Assembly: GCA_021792795.1 (NCBI GenBank)
Contig: JAJYUB010000015.1
Coordinates: forward strand, 1 to 64,000
Source: Acidobacteriota bacterium
GTDB lineage: Bacteria; Acidobacteriota; Terriglobia; Terriglobales; Acidobacteriaceae
DNA length: 64,000 bases
Direction: 5' to 3'
Positions 1 through 8,695 of the stretch are shown one piece after another (position 1 is the first letter of the stretch; every line of letters begins with the position of its first letter). Both the position numbers and the translations under genes were made by a program. A model generated the notes under the pieces. It saw only the letters and a program-made list of their open reading frames with translations. It ran no database searches and had not been told where the DNA came from.

Positions 1-118
1 TCACAAAAAGCATGGTATCACGGGTGGCATCATTTGATTTGTCTTCGCATTGGTTTTGCTGGGAGATGGAAGTGATGTGACATTCCCCGGATAAATGGAG
101 ATTATGTGCCGAGGTCGC
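1..118. other. Left edge, no gene assigned
   Basis: The first 75 bases read open on the plus strand to a TGA at 73-75. They could be the tail of a gene that begins outside the window, but the 24 residues match nothing I recognise. The rest, up to the DUF4338 fragment, shows no gene or clear inverted repeat, and no IS end could be placed here. Confidence 0.3.
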
Positions 119-577
119 TCAGGTCTGCGTCAAGGCCGACCGCAGGTCGCCGCTTACGCGGGCAACCGGCTGTTCGTAACCAAGATAGTGATGTTCCTCC
201 ATCAGGCTGTTGAACAACGGCTCCTGCGCGCCGCGCCGCACCTGCTCGAACTCGAGCGGCTGCAGCGCGCGCAACCGATCTTCGATGGGAGTCTTATCGA
301 TCAACACCGGTTCCGGCCGGACCCTCTGTGCCAGCGGATTATGCCGCGCGTAACTGACCGGCGGCAACGCGATCTGGCCAGATCGCTCCAACATCAGCAG
401 CATGCCGCGGCACACCATGTCGCGCAACGCCCCATTCGTCTGCCGCCACTGCCAGGCTTCGCATACTCTGACCGACAGCTTGCGGCGGCTTTCCTTCGGA
501 TAATGCTCGATCAGCTTGCGGATAGATAAGATGTCTTCCTGATGGATCTCGCGCCCGCGATACCTGAACTCAGTCAT
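119..577 (-). pseudogene. Truncated DUF4338 (DruA-like) protein
   Basis: This 152-residue frame resembles the N-terminal part of DUF4338 proteins, the family that includes DruA of the Druantia defence system and many IS-associated proteins. The family-like stretch runs up to EEHHYLGYEQPV, a conserved block normally followed by a long C-terminal half. Here the sequence turns into unrelated residues and stops about 20 codons later, so most of the protein is missing. It lies 64 bases downstream of an IS66-type tnpA-tnpB pair on the same strand, where tnpC would usually be. The family call is from memory of its motifs; the truncation is seen directly. Confidence 0.6.
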
Positions 578-641
578 TGCCCAGAAGTATGGATCATTTT
601 TTCCTGGAACGCAAGGGGAAAATCTGTGCGCGTTGCGATCT

Positions 642-1001
642 TTACTTCAGCTCGCTCACTCGCCGCCACATCGGCGCGGCGCGGATGCGCGACACATCGC
701 CAGCCACCATCAACAACTGGGCTTCGTAGGCCTCCAACTGCTTGGCCGCCGAGTTCGATTCCGGCCACCACGTGAACCGTCCTTGGGAAAGGCGCTTTTG
801 CGCCAGCCAATATCCCTGGCCGTCATAAGCAAGTACGCGTATCGACGTTCCTCCGCGGCTTCTGAAAACGAAAACACAGCCGCTGATCGGATCCTCGGAA
901 AGCTTCTCCTGGCAAACGCGCACAAGACTGTCAATGCCCTTGCGGCCATCGACCGACTCGATTGCCACCAGCACCCGCATCTGCGCCGTGATATGGATCA
1001 T
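642..1001 (-). CDS. tnpB: IS66-family accessory protein TnpB
   Basis: A 119-residue protein typical in length for the IS66 Orf2 (TnpB) family, a small accessory protein needed for IS66 transposition. The MRVLVAIESVDGRKGIDSL block, the FVFRSRGGTSIRVLAYDG block and the aromatic GYWLAQKRLSQGRFTWWP stretch match the family. The ATG at 1001 was chosen because it overlaps the tnpA stop as ATGA and matches the normal family start; an in-frame ATG at 1112 would lie deep inside tnpA. It looks intact, but no full tnpC is present, so the element is unlikely to move by itself. Confidence 0.85.
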   Translation of the reverse strand: MIHITAQMRVLVAIESVDGRKGIDSLVRVCQEKLSEDPISGCVFVFRSRGGTSIRVLAYDGQGYWLAQKRLSQGRFTWWPESNSAAKQLEAYEAQLLMVAGDVSRIRAAPMWRRVSELK

Positions 1002-1399
1002 CGCTCCGATTCCCGCCAGGCACGAAACAGACTTGCCCAATCGGGTGGGATGGATGCCTTCCATTGAATCCGCATCTTGCTCCCAACCGAGGACTCCAAC
1101 TCGATCACGCAATCCGCCATCGTCGCCGAATGGTCCGCGATCAGTTCAACGAATGTCGGCTCGGCCATCCTCTTTTTCGGATCCGAAACACCGTCGAGTC
1201 GCTTCTTCAGCCTCGTATGGTCCAATCGCAACGGATGAGCCACTGCATACACACCATGTTGCCGAGCCAGCTCCACCGCCGCCTGCCACAGCGTCTCAGG
1301 CAGCTTCGTCCGATGCGGCCGCATGCTGCGAAACTCATCCAACTGCCGTTGCAACTGCTCGATCGCACCAGGAATGGGCGTTGCGCTTTTGCTGTTCAA
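998..1399 (-). CDS. tnpA: IS66-type TnpA-like protein
   Basis: A 133-residue protein immediately before tnpB, overlapping it by four bases. It has a basic N-terminal half with LRLDHTRLKKRLDG and a second half (FVELIA, CVIELES, KMRIQWKA) like the small first ORF of acidobacterial IS66-type elements. The order tnpA-tnpB is that of IS66; the third gene of the usual trio, the DDE transposase tnpC, is missing and a DUF4338 fragment follows instead. The function is inferred mainly from position. Confidence 0.6.
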   Translation of the reverse strand: MNSKSATPIPGAIEQLQRQLDEFRSMRPHRTKLPETLWQAAVELARQHGVYAVAHPLRLDHTRLKKRLDGVSDPKKRMAEPTFVELIADHSATMADCVIELESSVGSKMRIQWKASIPPDWASLFRAWRESER

Positions 1400-1441
1400 T
1401 CTCAGCCGACCTCAGCGGCTGATTGAACGTAGCAGTCTGAT

Positions 1442-1720
1442 TCACGTGGCGTCACGCACGCTTGCCGAAAACACACAAGCTTCCCAAAGCACCACCAAGG
1501 CTTCATTGACGGCCTCATCAACAACAATTCGACAAGTATGTTGTCGAGCCGGTGTCGCATGCCCAGTCAAAATTCTGATTGCATGCTTGCGATGATAGCC
1601 GGTGATCTTCGTAAATTCATCCAGAATCACTTTCCTGCCCGTACGGTCAGCCTCGCTACACCTGCTGCGGACAGCACCTATCAGTTCCTTCCGCGCTGCA
1701 AGAGTCATGTCTCTCCTCAC
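1442..1720 (-). pseudogene. N-terminal fragment of integrase-like (ISNCY-type) transposase
   Basis: The 92 residues begin like the helix-turn-helix N-terminus of large integrase-core transposases, with MTLAARKELIGAVRSR, ILDEFTKITGYHRKHAIRIL and ALVVLWEA. Just after LWEA the reading frame leaves the family pattern; a one-base change near the TTTT run around 1466 would restore a plausible GKR continuation. The whole DDE catalytic domain is missing. It sits upstream of tnpA on the same strand and is one of four unrelated transposase pieces in about 2 kb. Confidence 0.6.
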
Positions 1721-1788
1721 CTCCGCCTCCCAACTCAGTCCTGTAGACCGACGCTGGTAGCATTTTCAATGAGGCAACCACCCAATGC

Positions 1789-2145
1789 TCAGTAGCAATT
1801 ATGGTGCGGCAATGCGACCAGCGCCTTCAGTTGTCGTCCGGCCTTGACGAGCAAACGCTTCAGGTCGAAGTTCGCCATCGTCTTCTCCCGTGGCAGCCCC
1901 GACTCGCGCAGCAGTACGGCGATGCGATTGCGGCGCCGCGACTCGTACTCCCGCTCCAACAAAGCGCCCAGCGAGACGCCGGTAAACTGGCACGCAAACA
2001 GAAATCCGGCCCGTGCATCGGTGAAATTCCATGCGGAGTACGAGGCGGGAAGAAGGCAGCCTAATAAGGTAGTTCCGAAGCCTGTGGCGGCAAATCCAAT
2101 ATGCAGCCACACAACTGCGGCCAGCCGCCGCTCAGTGTTTGGCAA
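1789..2145 (-). pseudogene. Broken MFS transporter fused to IS21-type IstB piece
   Basis: The first 62 or so residues look like the start of a major facilitator transporter: a hydrophobic helix followed by GCLLPASYSAWNFTDARAG and FLFACQFTGVSLGALL. From about residue 64 (near base 1957) the sequence switches to the N-terminal region of the IS21 helper ATPase IstB, with SRRRNRIAVLLRESGLPREKT and DLKRL. The frame stops at 1789 before the IstB Walker A motif. The start overlaps the lacI stop by 14 bases, so lacI and the transporter were once one operon. The chimera is read from sequence; how it arose (insertion then deletion) is inferred. Confidence 0.65.
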
Positions 2146-3286
2146 GGGAGGCTATCCGATTCCTGGACGCCTTGTCGCGGCCCTTCACGCTCTTTCTTGC
2201 CTTTCCGACCGACACAGGCGCGTGTTCGATCAGCTTCACTGCGCCGGTCGATTCGCGCACAGCCAGCTCTGGATAAATCAATATCTGCTCGCGAAACTTT
2301 TCCGTTCCCTGTAGACGTCCCATCAGGCATTGGGCCGCCATCCAGCCCATCTCCCGCAACGGTTGATGGACCGTCGTAAGGCTGGGATTGATGAGGGCCG
2401 CCGCCTTAATATCGTCGAAACCGATGACAGAGACGTCTTGCGGTATCCTCAGCCCTGCATCCTGCAGTGCGCGCATGGCGCCAATCGCGGCGTTGTCGTT
2501 GAAGGAAACTAGGGCCGTAAACGGCTTTTTGCTGGAGAGCAACTGCTGCATGATCGGATAGACCAGGTCTGGGTTGATGATGTCGCGGTCCAGTTGAATG
2601 ATAAGCTCCGGCCGCATCCTGAGACCAAGTTTTCGCGCCATCTGAACGGTGCTCCGCCAGCGGTCAGCCGTGTCGGAACTGAAGGGATGCCCTCGCATAA
2701 AGGCAAGGTTGCGGTGTCCCAGCGAATAGAGGTGCGTCAGCGCCAGCGCAGCGGCCCGGTCATGGTCAAGGAGCAAATTGGAAACGCCATCGATTCGCTT
2801 ATGACCCGCCACCGCAACCACGGGAACCGGAAATGGGTGCTCCAACAAGGTATCGATCGCGATCAGGCCTTCCGCTCCGCGGCTGAGGAGAATATGGCAG
2901 TATTCCTCCACCAGGTCTTCGCGATGGCGATGATGCACGGTGAAGTAAAAATATCCTTTCGCGATGAGATAATCGCCGATTCCGCTCATGATCTGCGTGT
3001 GGTAATCTTCGGCCAGCTCCGGAACCAGAACGCCAATGGTGTGTGTCTTTCGGTTGCGCAGGGAACGCGCCAGCAAGTTAGGTTGGTAGCCCAGCTTGTC
3101 GGCCGCAGCCTTGATGCGTTCGCGGGTGGGTTGCGGGATGGAGCGGCCGGGAACATTGTTCAACACAACCGACACTGTCGCCGGATTCAGGCCAAGATAT
3201 TCCGCGAGCTTCTTCAGGCTGATGGGTTCGCCGGCAGCATGCTGCTTCAATTTTCGACTGTGGTCAGCGTTCCCTGGCATTCTCAT
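2132..3286 (-). CDS. LacI-family transcriptional regulator
   Basis: A 384-residue LacI/GalR-type regulator. The N-terminal helix-turn-helix is at about residues 22-48 (SLKKLAEYLGLNPATVSVVL), followed by the hinge KLGYQPNLLARSLR. The sugar-binding periplasmic-type core follows (TIGVLVPEL, GLIAID, DHDRAAALALTHLYSLGH, VIGFDDIKAAALINPSLTTVHQP). The length is normal apart from about 18 extra N-terminal and 30 extra basic C-terminal residues. It diverges from the GH30 gene and overlaps the remains of an MFS transporter, so it most likely controls uptake and breakdown of a glucoside. The ligand is unknown. Confidence 0.9.
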   Translation of the reverse strand: MRMPGNADHSRKLKQHAAGEPISLKKLAEYLGLNPATVSVVLNNVPGRSIPQPTRERIKAAADKLGYQPNLLARSLRNRKTHTIGVLVPELAEDYHTQIMSGIGDYLIAKGYFYFTVHHRHREDLVEEYCHILLSRGAEGLIAIDTLLEHPFPVPVVAVAGHKRIDGVSNLLLDHDRAAALALTHLYSLGHRNLAFMRGHPFSSDTADRWRSTVQMARKLGLRMRPELIIQLDRDIINPDLVYPIMQQLLSSKKPFTALVSFNDNAAIGAMRALQDAGLRIPQDVSVIGFDDIKAAALINPSLTTVHQPLREMGWMAAQCLMGRLQGTEKFREQILIYPELAVRESTGAVKLIEHAPVSVGKARKSVKGRDKASRNRIASLAKH

Positions 3287-3564
3287 TCACCTTGTTTGTC
3301 ACCGGCAGTCACCCTGCATCGCCAGACCTGCATATTTTGCAGCGCAAACGTGAGCCTATCTTAAAATTCCAGATATGACTGCTGCAAGGCAAATGGTGCT
3401 CCAGATGAAAGCTCCCAGGCGAAAGTCCTCCGCGAACTGGATTGCGTCTTGCGGCGGTGAATCTTGAAGGTCCCATGAATTCTGCCGAAGACCGTCAGAA
3501 GGCCATCCAGGCAAAGCAGGGCTACAATTCATTTGGCCCGAGTGGGCTGAAATGGGAGGCTGAT
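3287..3564. other. Divergent promoter region between lacI and GH30 gene
   Basis: This 278-base stretch separates the start of the LacI regulator from the chosen start of the GH30 gene, so it must hold both promoters. It has a short dyad TTTGC-AGC-GCAAA at 3336-3348. A GGGAGG at 3554-3559 serves the GH30 ATG at 3565. No clear -35/-10 pair stood out. Confidence 0.5.
3336..3348. promoter_or_regulatory. Candidate LacI-family operator
   Basis: An inverted repeat TTTGC-AGC-GCAAA lies 50 bases upstream of the lacI start, in the divergent region facing the GH30 gene. LacI-family proteins bind dyads of about this size as dimers. The assignment rests only on symmetry and position. Confidence 0.35.
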
Positions 3565-4980
3565 ATGCAATCGAAATCGATCGTACATCCGTTCTGTGCT
3601 CTTGTTGCTCTGCTGCCTTTTGCGGCTTGCGCGTTGACGGCCCAAACTGCGACGGTCTGGCTGACAACTCCAGATAGGTCGTCCCTGGTGGCGCAGCAGC
3701 CGGATACTCTCCATTTCTCTGCAACTATAGGGAAGAACGATTCGCCCACCATTGCCGTAGACGACGCGAAGAAATTTCAATCGATCGATGGATTCGGTTT
3801 CGCTTTGACAGGCGGAAGCGCGCAGTTGCTGATGCACATGTCGGCGCCGGCACGAGCTTCCCTGCTGAAACAACTTTTCTCGACCGATGGCGATGGTATT
3901 GGCGTGAGCTATCTTCGCGTGAGCATCGGTTCCTCCGACATGAATGCCCATGTGTATTCCTACGACGACATGGCGGCGGGAGAGACGGACCCAACCCTGG
4001 CGAAGTTCAGCCTGGCACCCGACCAGGTGGATGTGATTCCGGCGATGCAAGAAATCCTGGCGATCAATCCTCACATTAAAATTCTCGGGTCTCCGTGGTC
4101 GGCCCCGGCCTGGATGAAGTCCAACGACAATGCCAAGGGTGGCACGCTGAAGCCCGAATACTACAAAGCCTACGCGAAGTATTTTGTGAAGTACGTGGAA
4201 GGCATGAAGGCCGCTGGAATCACGATCGACGCGATCACGGCGCAGAACGAACCGCTGAATCCAAAGAACACGCCAAGCATGGCGATGTTCGCCAAGCAGG
4301 AAGACAACTTCATCAAGGACGCGCTGGGGCCGGCGTTTCACAAAGCAGGAATACGGACGAAAATTCTGATCTACGACCACAATCCCGACGTCACCTCCTA
4401 CGCGCTTTCAATTTTGAGGGACCCGGACGCCCGCAAGTATGTCGATGGATCGGCCTGGCATTTATACGGCGGCGGAATCGCCGCGTTGACAGCAGTGCAT
4501 GACGCCTTTCCCAACAAGAACATCTATTTCACGGAGCAGTCGATTACCGGGCGGCATCACGATAGGGGCATCGATATTTCGGAGCCGGTCAGCGATGTTG
4601 TGATTGGGGCCACCCGGAACTGGAGCAAGAACGTTTTGCTGTGGAACCTCGCCGCCGATCCCGAGGATGGCCCGCACACCAACGACGGCGGATGCACTTC
4701 CTGTTCGGGCGCAATCACTCTGGACGGTGACGCCGCAACGTTGAATGTTGCCTATTATGTGATCGCGCAGGTTTCTAAATTTGTCCTGCCGGGCTCTGTC
4801 CGCGTTGGGTCCAACGATGTGGAGCAGTTGGCCAACGTGGCCTTTCGCACGCCCGACGGAAAAATGGTGCTGGTCGTCTCCAACACCGGCAATTTCCCGA
4901 CAACGTTCAACGTCAGCTATCGCGGCAAAACGACGACCGCCACCTTGCCGGAGGGCGATGTCGCCACCTACGTCTGGTAG
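3565..4980 (+). CDS. Secreted GH30 family glycoside hydrolase
   Basis: A 471-residue exported enzyme with the GH30 (glucosylceramidase / beta-1,6-glucanase type) fold. A signal peptide covers about residues 1-27 (hydrophobic core VALLPFAACALT). Family marks include FQSIDGFGFALTGGSAQ, GSPWSAPAWMK, the acid/base glutamate E229 in AQNEP and the nucleophile E324 in YFTEQS, with a small beta domain at the C-terminus. The ATG at 3565 is preferred over 3442 because it gives a clean signal peptide and follows GGGAGG. It probably releases glucose from beta-glucans or glucosides outside the cytoplasm, under the divergent LacI regulator. The exact substrate cannot be read from sequence. Confidence 0.9.
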   Translation: MQSKSIVHPFCALVALLPFAACALTAQTATVWLTTPDRSSLVAQQPDTLHFSATIGKNDSPTIAVDDAKKFQSIDGFGFALTGGSAQLLMHMSAPARASLLKQLFSTDGDGIGVSYLRVSIGSSDMNAHVYSYDDMAAGETDPTLAKFSLAPDQVDVIPAMQEILAINPHIKILGSPWSAPAWMKSNDNAKGGTLKPEYYKAYAKYFVKYVEGMKAAGITIDAITAQNEPLNPKNTPSMAMFAKQEDNFIKDALGPAFHKAGIRTKILIYDHNPDVTSYALSILRDPDARKYVDGSAWHLYGGGIAALTAVHDAFPNKNIYFTEQSITGRHHDRGIDISEPVSDVVIGATRNWSKNVLLWNLAADPEDGPHTNDGGCTSCSGAITLDGDAATLNVAYYVIAQVSKFVLPGSVRVGSNDVEQLANVAFRTPDGKMVLVVSNTGNFPTTFNVSYRGKTTTATLPEGDVATYVW

Positions 4981-5486
4981 GCAAACCGAATCGCGCGCGA
5001 CTCCATGAAGGTCCGCAAAGTTCGACTGTGCAAGTGCCGCCACAGCAAGCCACAGGCGCAACAATGTCCATCCATATTGCGTCCTGATCTTTTACCGGCT
5101 TCCTAAAGAACAACAATGTTTTACAAGTGGGACTGAGACGTCGCTGGCGCGACGAACGATACCAGGAAAAGAGGTAGCGCCACAAATCCTGCCGGTCTGA
5201 ATTTCTTCAGGCTTTCCTCATTCGCGGCGAGAAGTCGTAGGTCCCTGGTCAACGATTCACAGTGCTCAATCTCTGTCCAATGGACCTTTCAACCCGTTGA
5301 GCTCAGTTTGTTCGCCAAGCTTCGTATGATGGGGTAAGACTTGTCAACCTACTTAGGATGGAGGTCCGATTACACCTTTAGGTGGATGCGGAGGCGCGCA
5401 AAGCTTTCGTACTATAACTGTAAGTACCTTCCACAGAAGAAAATTCTCCCCTCGCGGGATTCCGCGTCGAGCGTTCAGGCTTGGGC
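4981..5486. other. 506-base gap with candidate leader of the redox operon
   Basis: No convincing gene was found here. A small hairpin CGTCGC-TGGC-GCGACG at 5139-5154 lies after the GH30 gene but has no T-run, so a terminator is doubtful. A dyad around TATAAC at 5409-5427 is the best promoter candidate for the operon that begins at 5487. Confidence 0.4.
5409..5427 (+). promoter_or_regulatory. Candidate promoter/operator of redox operon
   Basis: Inverted arms GTACT and AGTAC flank nine bases, and the TATAAC at 5413-5418 overlapping the left arm could be a -10 element, 69 bases before the first start codon. No good -35 was seen, so this is a weak call. Confidence 0.25.
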
Positions 5487-6971
5487 ATGAAGCGATTCTG
5501 GAGCACGTTGGCAGCCAGTCTGTTCCTGGTGTTATGCGCAATGCATGGGGCCTCAGGAGCCACCGAGGCGCCCTTCGAGAGCACCGCACCCGCCCATTCT
5601 CAAACCTATCCAGCCATTGCATTCGTTTCCGCTCCCATCGTGACGGCGGGCGATCTTACCCAGCGCTTCCCGCAAGGGAGCAGGCTGGCGCGAATGACGC
5701 CGGGCGTACAGCCTTCCCCCGTGGTTCCCCTGACGCCGGAATTCTTTGCCGCCGCCGATCCCCAGGTTTCCTTCGATGGGACCAGAATTCTCTTCTCTGC
5801 CCAGCAGAGAAAGAGCGCCGATTGGCAGATCTGGGAGATGGCCGTGGACGGGTCCGCACAACGCCAGGTCACGCACTGTCCGGGCGATTGCCTCGAACCC
5901 AAGTACCTGCCGCGAAACCGGATCGTGTACACGGCCATCCGTGGCACGGGCGCGCGGCGCAGTTCGACGGTCGATGTGTGCCAAATGGATGGAGAAGGCG
6001 CTCATCCCATCACATTTGGGCCGGGAAATTTTCAAGTGGAAACGGTGCTTCGCAGCGGACGAATCCTGGTCTCCGCAGAGTCGCCTCTGCTGGCAGGCGG
6101 CAGCCCCCATCGATCCCGCACTCTCTTCACTCTTCGACCCGACGGGTCGGGACTTGCGCTGCTTCGCGACGGGCCCACCGCCAACCGGAACCGCACCGGA
6201 GCGGTAGAACTGGCGGATGGCGCCATCCTGTTTCTTGAGACGAAGAACTCAGCCGGAAATTCCACCGGCGGACAGCTTGCGTGGATCCAGCCCGGTGCAT
6301 TGCGCGCGTCCGTCCTGACAGACCCGGCGTCGGGCTTTGCCTCCGCGCAAGAACTTCAAGCGGCCACGCTGGTCGTTGCGAAGGAGAGTTCCGCGCGACC
6401 CTCCAATCGCAATTTCAATCTCTATGCGTTCGATCTTGCCAGCAAACTTCCTGGAGACTTGCTCTACCAAAACGCAAAGACTTCCAGCGTGCAGGCTGTC
6501 CCGCTGGCGCCGCATCCGCTTCCGGAAATTTACTGGAGCATCCTCCATCCAACCGCGCAAACCGGGCGCATTCTCTGCCTCGACTCCTACATTTCGCAAG
6601 ATGTGGCGAGTGGCCGCCTGGCAGGACGCATCGCCAGGGTCCGCGTTCTGACGCTGGAGCAGCCCGGAAACCGCGAACGAGTTGTGGGAGACGCGCTCGT
6701 GGAATCCGACGGGTCTTTTTATGCCACCGTTCCCGCCGACGTTCCCATCCGATTTGAACTGTTGGGTCGGACCGGAGAGGTCCTGCACGCGCAGCGAAGC
6801 TGGATATGGGTGCGAAACGGAGAAGACCGCGGATGCCAGGGATGCCATGACAGCCCGTCGCTGGCCCCGGCAAATCACTTTCCGCTGGCGCTGTTGCGCT
6901 TCGATACACCCACACCGCTTGGCGGCACGTTGCGCGCGCAGCGGTCCGGGCAACCACGAGGGAACCGATGA
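5487..6971 (+). CDS. Secreted PD40 / hydrazine-synthase-alpha-like protein with one haem site
   Basis: A 494-residue exported protein. After a signal peptide (residues 1-24) comes a TolB/PD40-like propeller (FDGTRILFSAQ, WQIWEMAVDGS, PDGSGLALL). The C-terminal part is like the middle domain of hydrazine synthase alpha homologues and carries one haem-c site, CQGCH, at residues 450-454. The longest frame begins with TTG at 5481; the ATG at 5487 is preferred. It is the first gene of a nine-gene run and overlaps the next as ATGA. It is probably a periplasmic electron-carrying or scaffold protein. Hydrazine chemistry is not implied; the resemblance is to a widespread domain, and the match is from memory. 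Confidence 0.65.
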   Translation: MKRFWSTLAASLFLVLCAMHGASGATEAPFESTAPAHSQTYPAIAFVSAPIVTAGDLTQRFPQGSRLARMTPGVQPSPVVPLTPEFFAAADPQVSFDGTRILFSAQQRKSADWQIWEMAVDGSAQRQVTHCPGDCLEPKYLPRNRIVYTAIRGTGARRSSTVDVCQMDGEGAHPITFGPGNFQVETVLRSGRILVSAESPLLAGGSPHRSRTLFTLRPDGSGLALLRDGPTANRNRTGAVELADGAILFLETKNSAGNSTGGQLAWIQPGALRASVLTDPASGFASAQELQAATLVVAKESSARPSNRNFNLYAFDLASKLPGDLLYQNAKTSSVQAVPLAPHPLPEIYWSILHPTAQTGRILCLDSYISQDVASGRLAGRIARVRVLTLEQPGNRERVVGDALVESDGSFYATVPADVPIRFELLGRTGEVLHAQRSWIWVRNGEDRGCQGCHDSPSLAPANHFPLALLRFDTPTPLGGTLRAQRSGQPRGNR

Positions 6972-8695
6972 GATATTTTCCGCGCCAGCTCAAACCGAGG
7001 ATGGCAACGGGAACGCCGCTGCTTGCGCTGACTGTGGCCTTCGGGCTTTTCGGGCAGGGGTCGCCTTCAGCAACGACGGCACCGCCGTCCCCGTTGCCTC
7101 AATTTGAGGATGTAACCCAGAAGGCTGGAATCGATTTCCAGGGCTCCTTCGGCGAAAAAGACCTGAGTTCCATCCAGGAAGGGGCCGGTTCCGGCTGCGC
7201 CTGGATTGACTACAACAACGACGGCCTGCTCGATCTGTACGTGGTCAACGGCCGACATATCGCCGGCCTTACCGACCATTCCGCGCCCGATGGCATGAAC
7301 GCCACCAACCACCTGTACCGCAACAACGGCGACGGGACCTTTACCGATGTCACGGCCCAGGCCGGAGTGGCCGGGAAGGGTTTTGGCGTCGGCGTCACCG
7401 CAGGGGACTTCGACAACGACGGCAACGAAGACCTTTACGTCACCAACTACAACTCCGCCATTCTTTATCGCAACAATGGCAATGGGACTTTTACGGACGT
7501 TACGGAGAAGGCGGGCGTGCAGAATCCGCACTTCGGGACTGGCGCAGCTTTTGTTGATTACGACCGCGACGGCCGACTGGATCTTTTTGTCGGCAATTAT
7601 CTGAAGTTCGATCCAAACTATCGGCAGTATTACACCGCCCAGCACTATCCAGGCCCGTTGGGGTACGCTCCGGAGACGAACCGGTTGTTTCATAACAACG
7701 GCGACGGCACCTTTACCGACGTGTCGCAGGCATCGGGGATTGCCAGCCAGCCAGGTCGGGCCATGGGAATGACCGTCGGAGACTACGACAATGACGGCTG
7801 GCCGGACATTTATGTGGCCAACGATACGATGCCGAGCTTTCTTTATCACAACAACCACAACGGGACCTTTACCGACGTGGCTTCCGATCTCTACGTCGCG
7901 TACGGGCAGAATGGTGAAGCTTCGACCGCGATGGGCCCCATTTTCGGCGACTACAACAACGATGGATGGCAGGACCTGTTCGTTTCCGATGCCCACTTTC
8001 ATCGCTTCTACCAGAATCCCGGCAAAGCGGGAGGCGCATTTCTGGACGTGACCAATGCCTCCGACGTGGGAGCGGTCTCCGGCCAGTTTGCCGGCTGGGG
8101 AGACGGATTTTTCGACTTCGACAACGATGGATGGAAGGACCTCTTCATCGTGAATGGCGGCATGGTATGGCTGGTTCCCATGCCGAGCTCGCTGCTGCGC
8201 AACAACGGCGATGGAACGTTCACCGATGTCTCGCTGCACGCTGGAGATTTCTTTCGGGAGCAAATTGTCGGACGCGGGGCCTGCTTCGCCGACTATGACA
8301 ACGACGGATACATCGACGCCTTTGTGACCACGCTTGGCGGCAAGGGCATTCTGCTGCACAACACGCCGCCGCCAGGAAAGCGAAACCATTGGCTGACCAT
8401 CAAACTGGTGGGGACGCGCAGCAATCGGGATGGCTACGGCGCAAGTCTGGAGGCGGTGGCTGGCTCTCTGCGCCAGTTCGTCCAATCGACTTCAGAAAGC
8501 GGCTACCTATCCCAGAGCGATCCCCGGCCGCATTTCGGTTTGGGCCCGCACACCGAAGTCGATACGCTGACGATCCGTTGGCCCAGCGGGACGGTCCAGA
8601 CACTGAAGAACATTCGCGCCAACCAGATCCTGACGGTGACCGAGCCTGCGGGCCCGTCTGCCGCCGAGGCAACAAAGAGCGGGGCGACACCATGA
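6968..8695 (+). CDS. CRTAC1-family FG-GAP/ASPIC-UnbV propeller protein
   Basis: A 575-residue exported protein. A signal region precedes FEDVTQKAGI at about residue 46. Then come at least seven repeats with Asp/Asn-rich calcium loops (DYNNDGLLDLYVVNG, DFDNDGNEDLYVTN, DYDNDGWPDIYVAND), each followed by NNGDGTFTDV. The C-terminal ASPIC/UnbV domain covers about 460-560 (NHWLTIKLVGTRSNRDGYG, LTIRWPSG). It starts in an ATGA overlap with the gene before and ends in another with the gene after. Such proteins are extracytoplasmic, calcium-binding and of poorly known role; here it is probably a structural or adhesion partner of the redox proteins around it. Confidence 0.85.
   Translation: MRYFPRQLKPRMATGTPLLALTVAFGLFGQGSPSATTAPPSPLPQFEDVTQKAGIDFQGSFGEKDLSSIQEGAGSGCAWIDYNNDGLLDLYVVNGRHIAGLTDHSAPDGMNATNHLYRNNGDGTFTDVTAQAGVAGKGFGVGVTAGDFDNDGNEDLYVTNYNSAILYRNNGNGTFTDVTEKAGVQNPHFGTGAAFVDYDRDGRLDLFVGNYLKFDPNYRQYYTAQHYPGPLGYAPETNRLFHNNGDGTFTDVSQASGIASQPGRAMGMTVGDYDNDGWPDIYVANDTMPSFLYHNNHNGTFTDVASDLYVAYGQNGEASTAMGPIFGDYNNDGWQDLFVSDAHFHRFYQNPGKAGGAFLDVTNASDVGAVSGQFAGWGDGFFDFDNDGWKDLFIVNGGMVWLVPMPSSLLRNNGDGTFTDVSLHAGDFFREQIVGRGACFADYDNDGYIDAFVTTLGGKGILLHNTPPPGKRNHWLTIKLVGTRSNRDGYGASLEAVAGSLRQFVQSTSESGYLSQSDPRPHFGLGPHTEVDTLTIRWPSGTVQTLKNIRANQILTVTEPAGPSAAEATKSGATP

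Noticed and set aside
5139-5154. Hairpin CGTCGC-TGGC-GCGACG as a terminator of the GH30 gene
   Set aside because: The stem is short, there is no T-run, and it lies 160 bases after the stop.
5487-6971. True hydrazine synthase (anammox)
   Set aside because: Only one haem site and a generic PD40 plus alpha-middle-type region are present; no beta/gamma subunit or hydrazine dehydrogenase genes are in the window.
7067-8485. 472-codon minus-strand frame rich in valine
   Set aside because: It is the reverse of the Asp/Asn-rich FG-GAP repeats; the VVVV runs are the antisense of the calcium loops.
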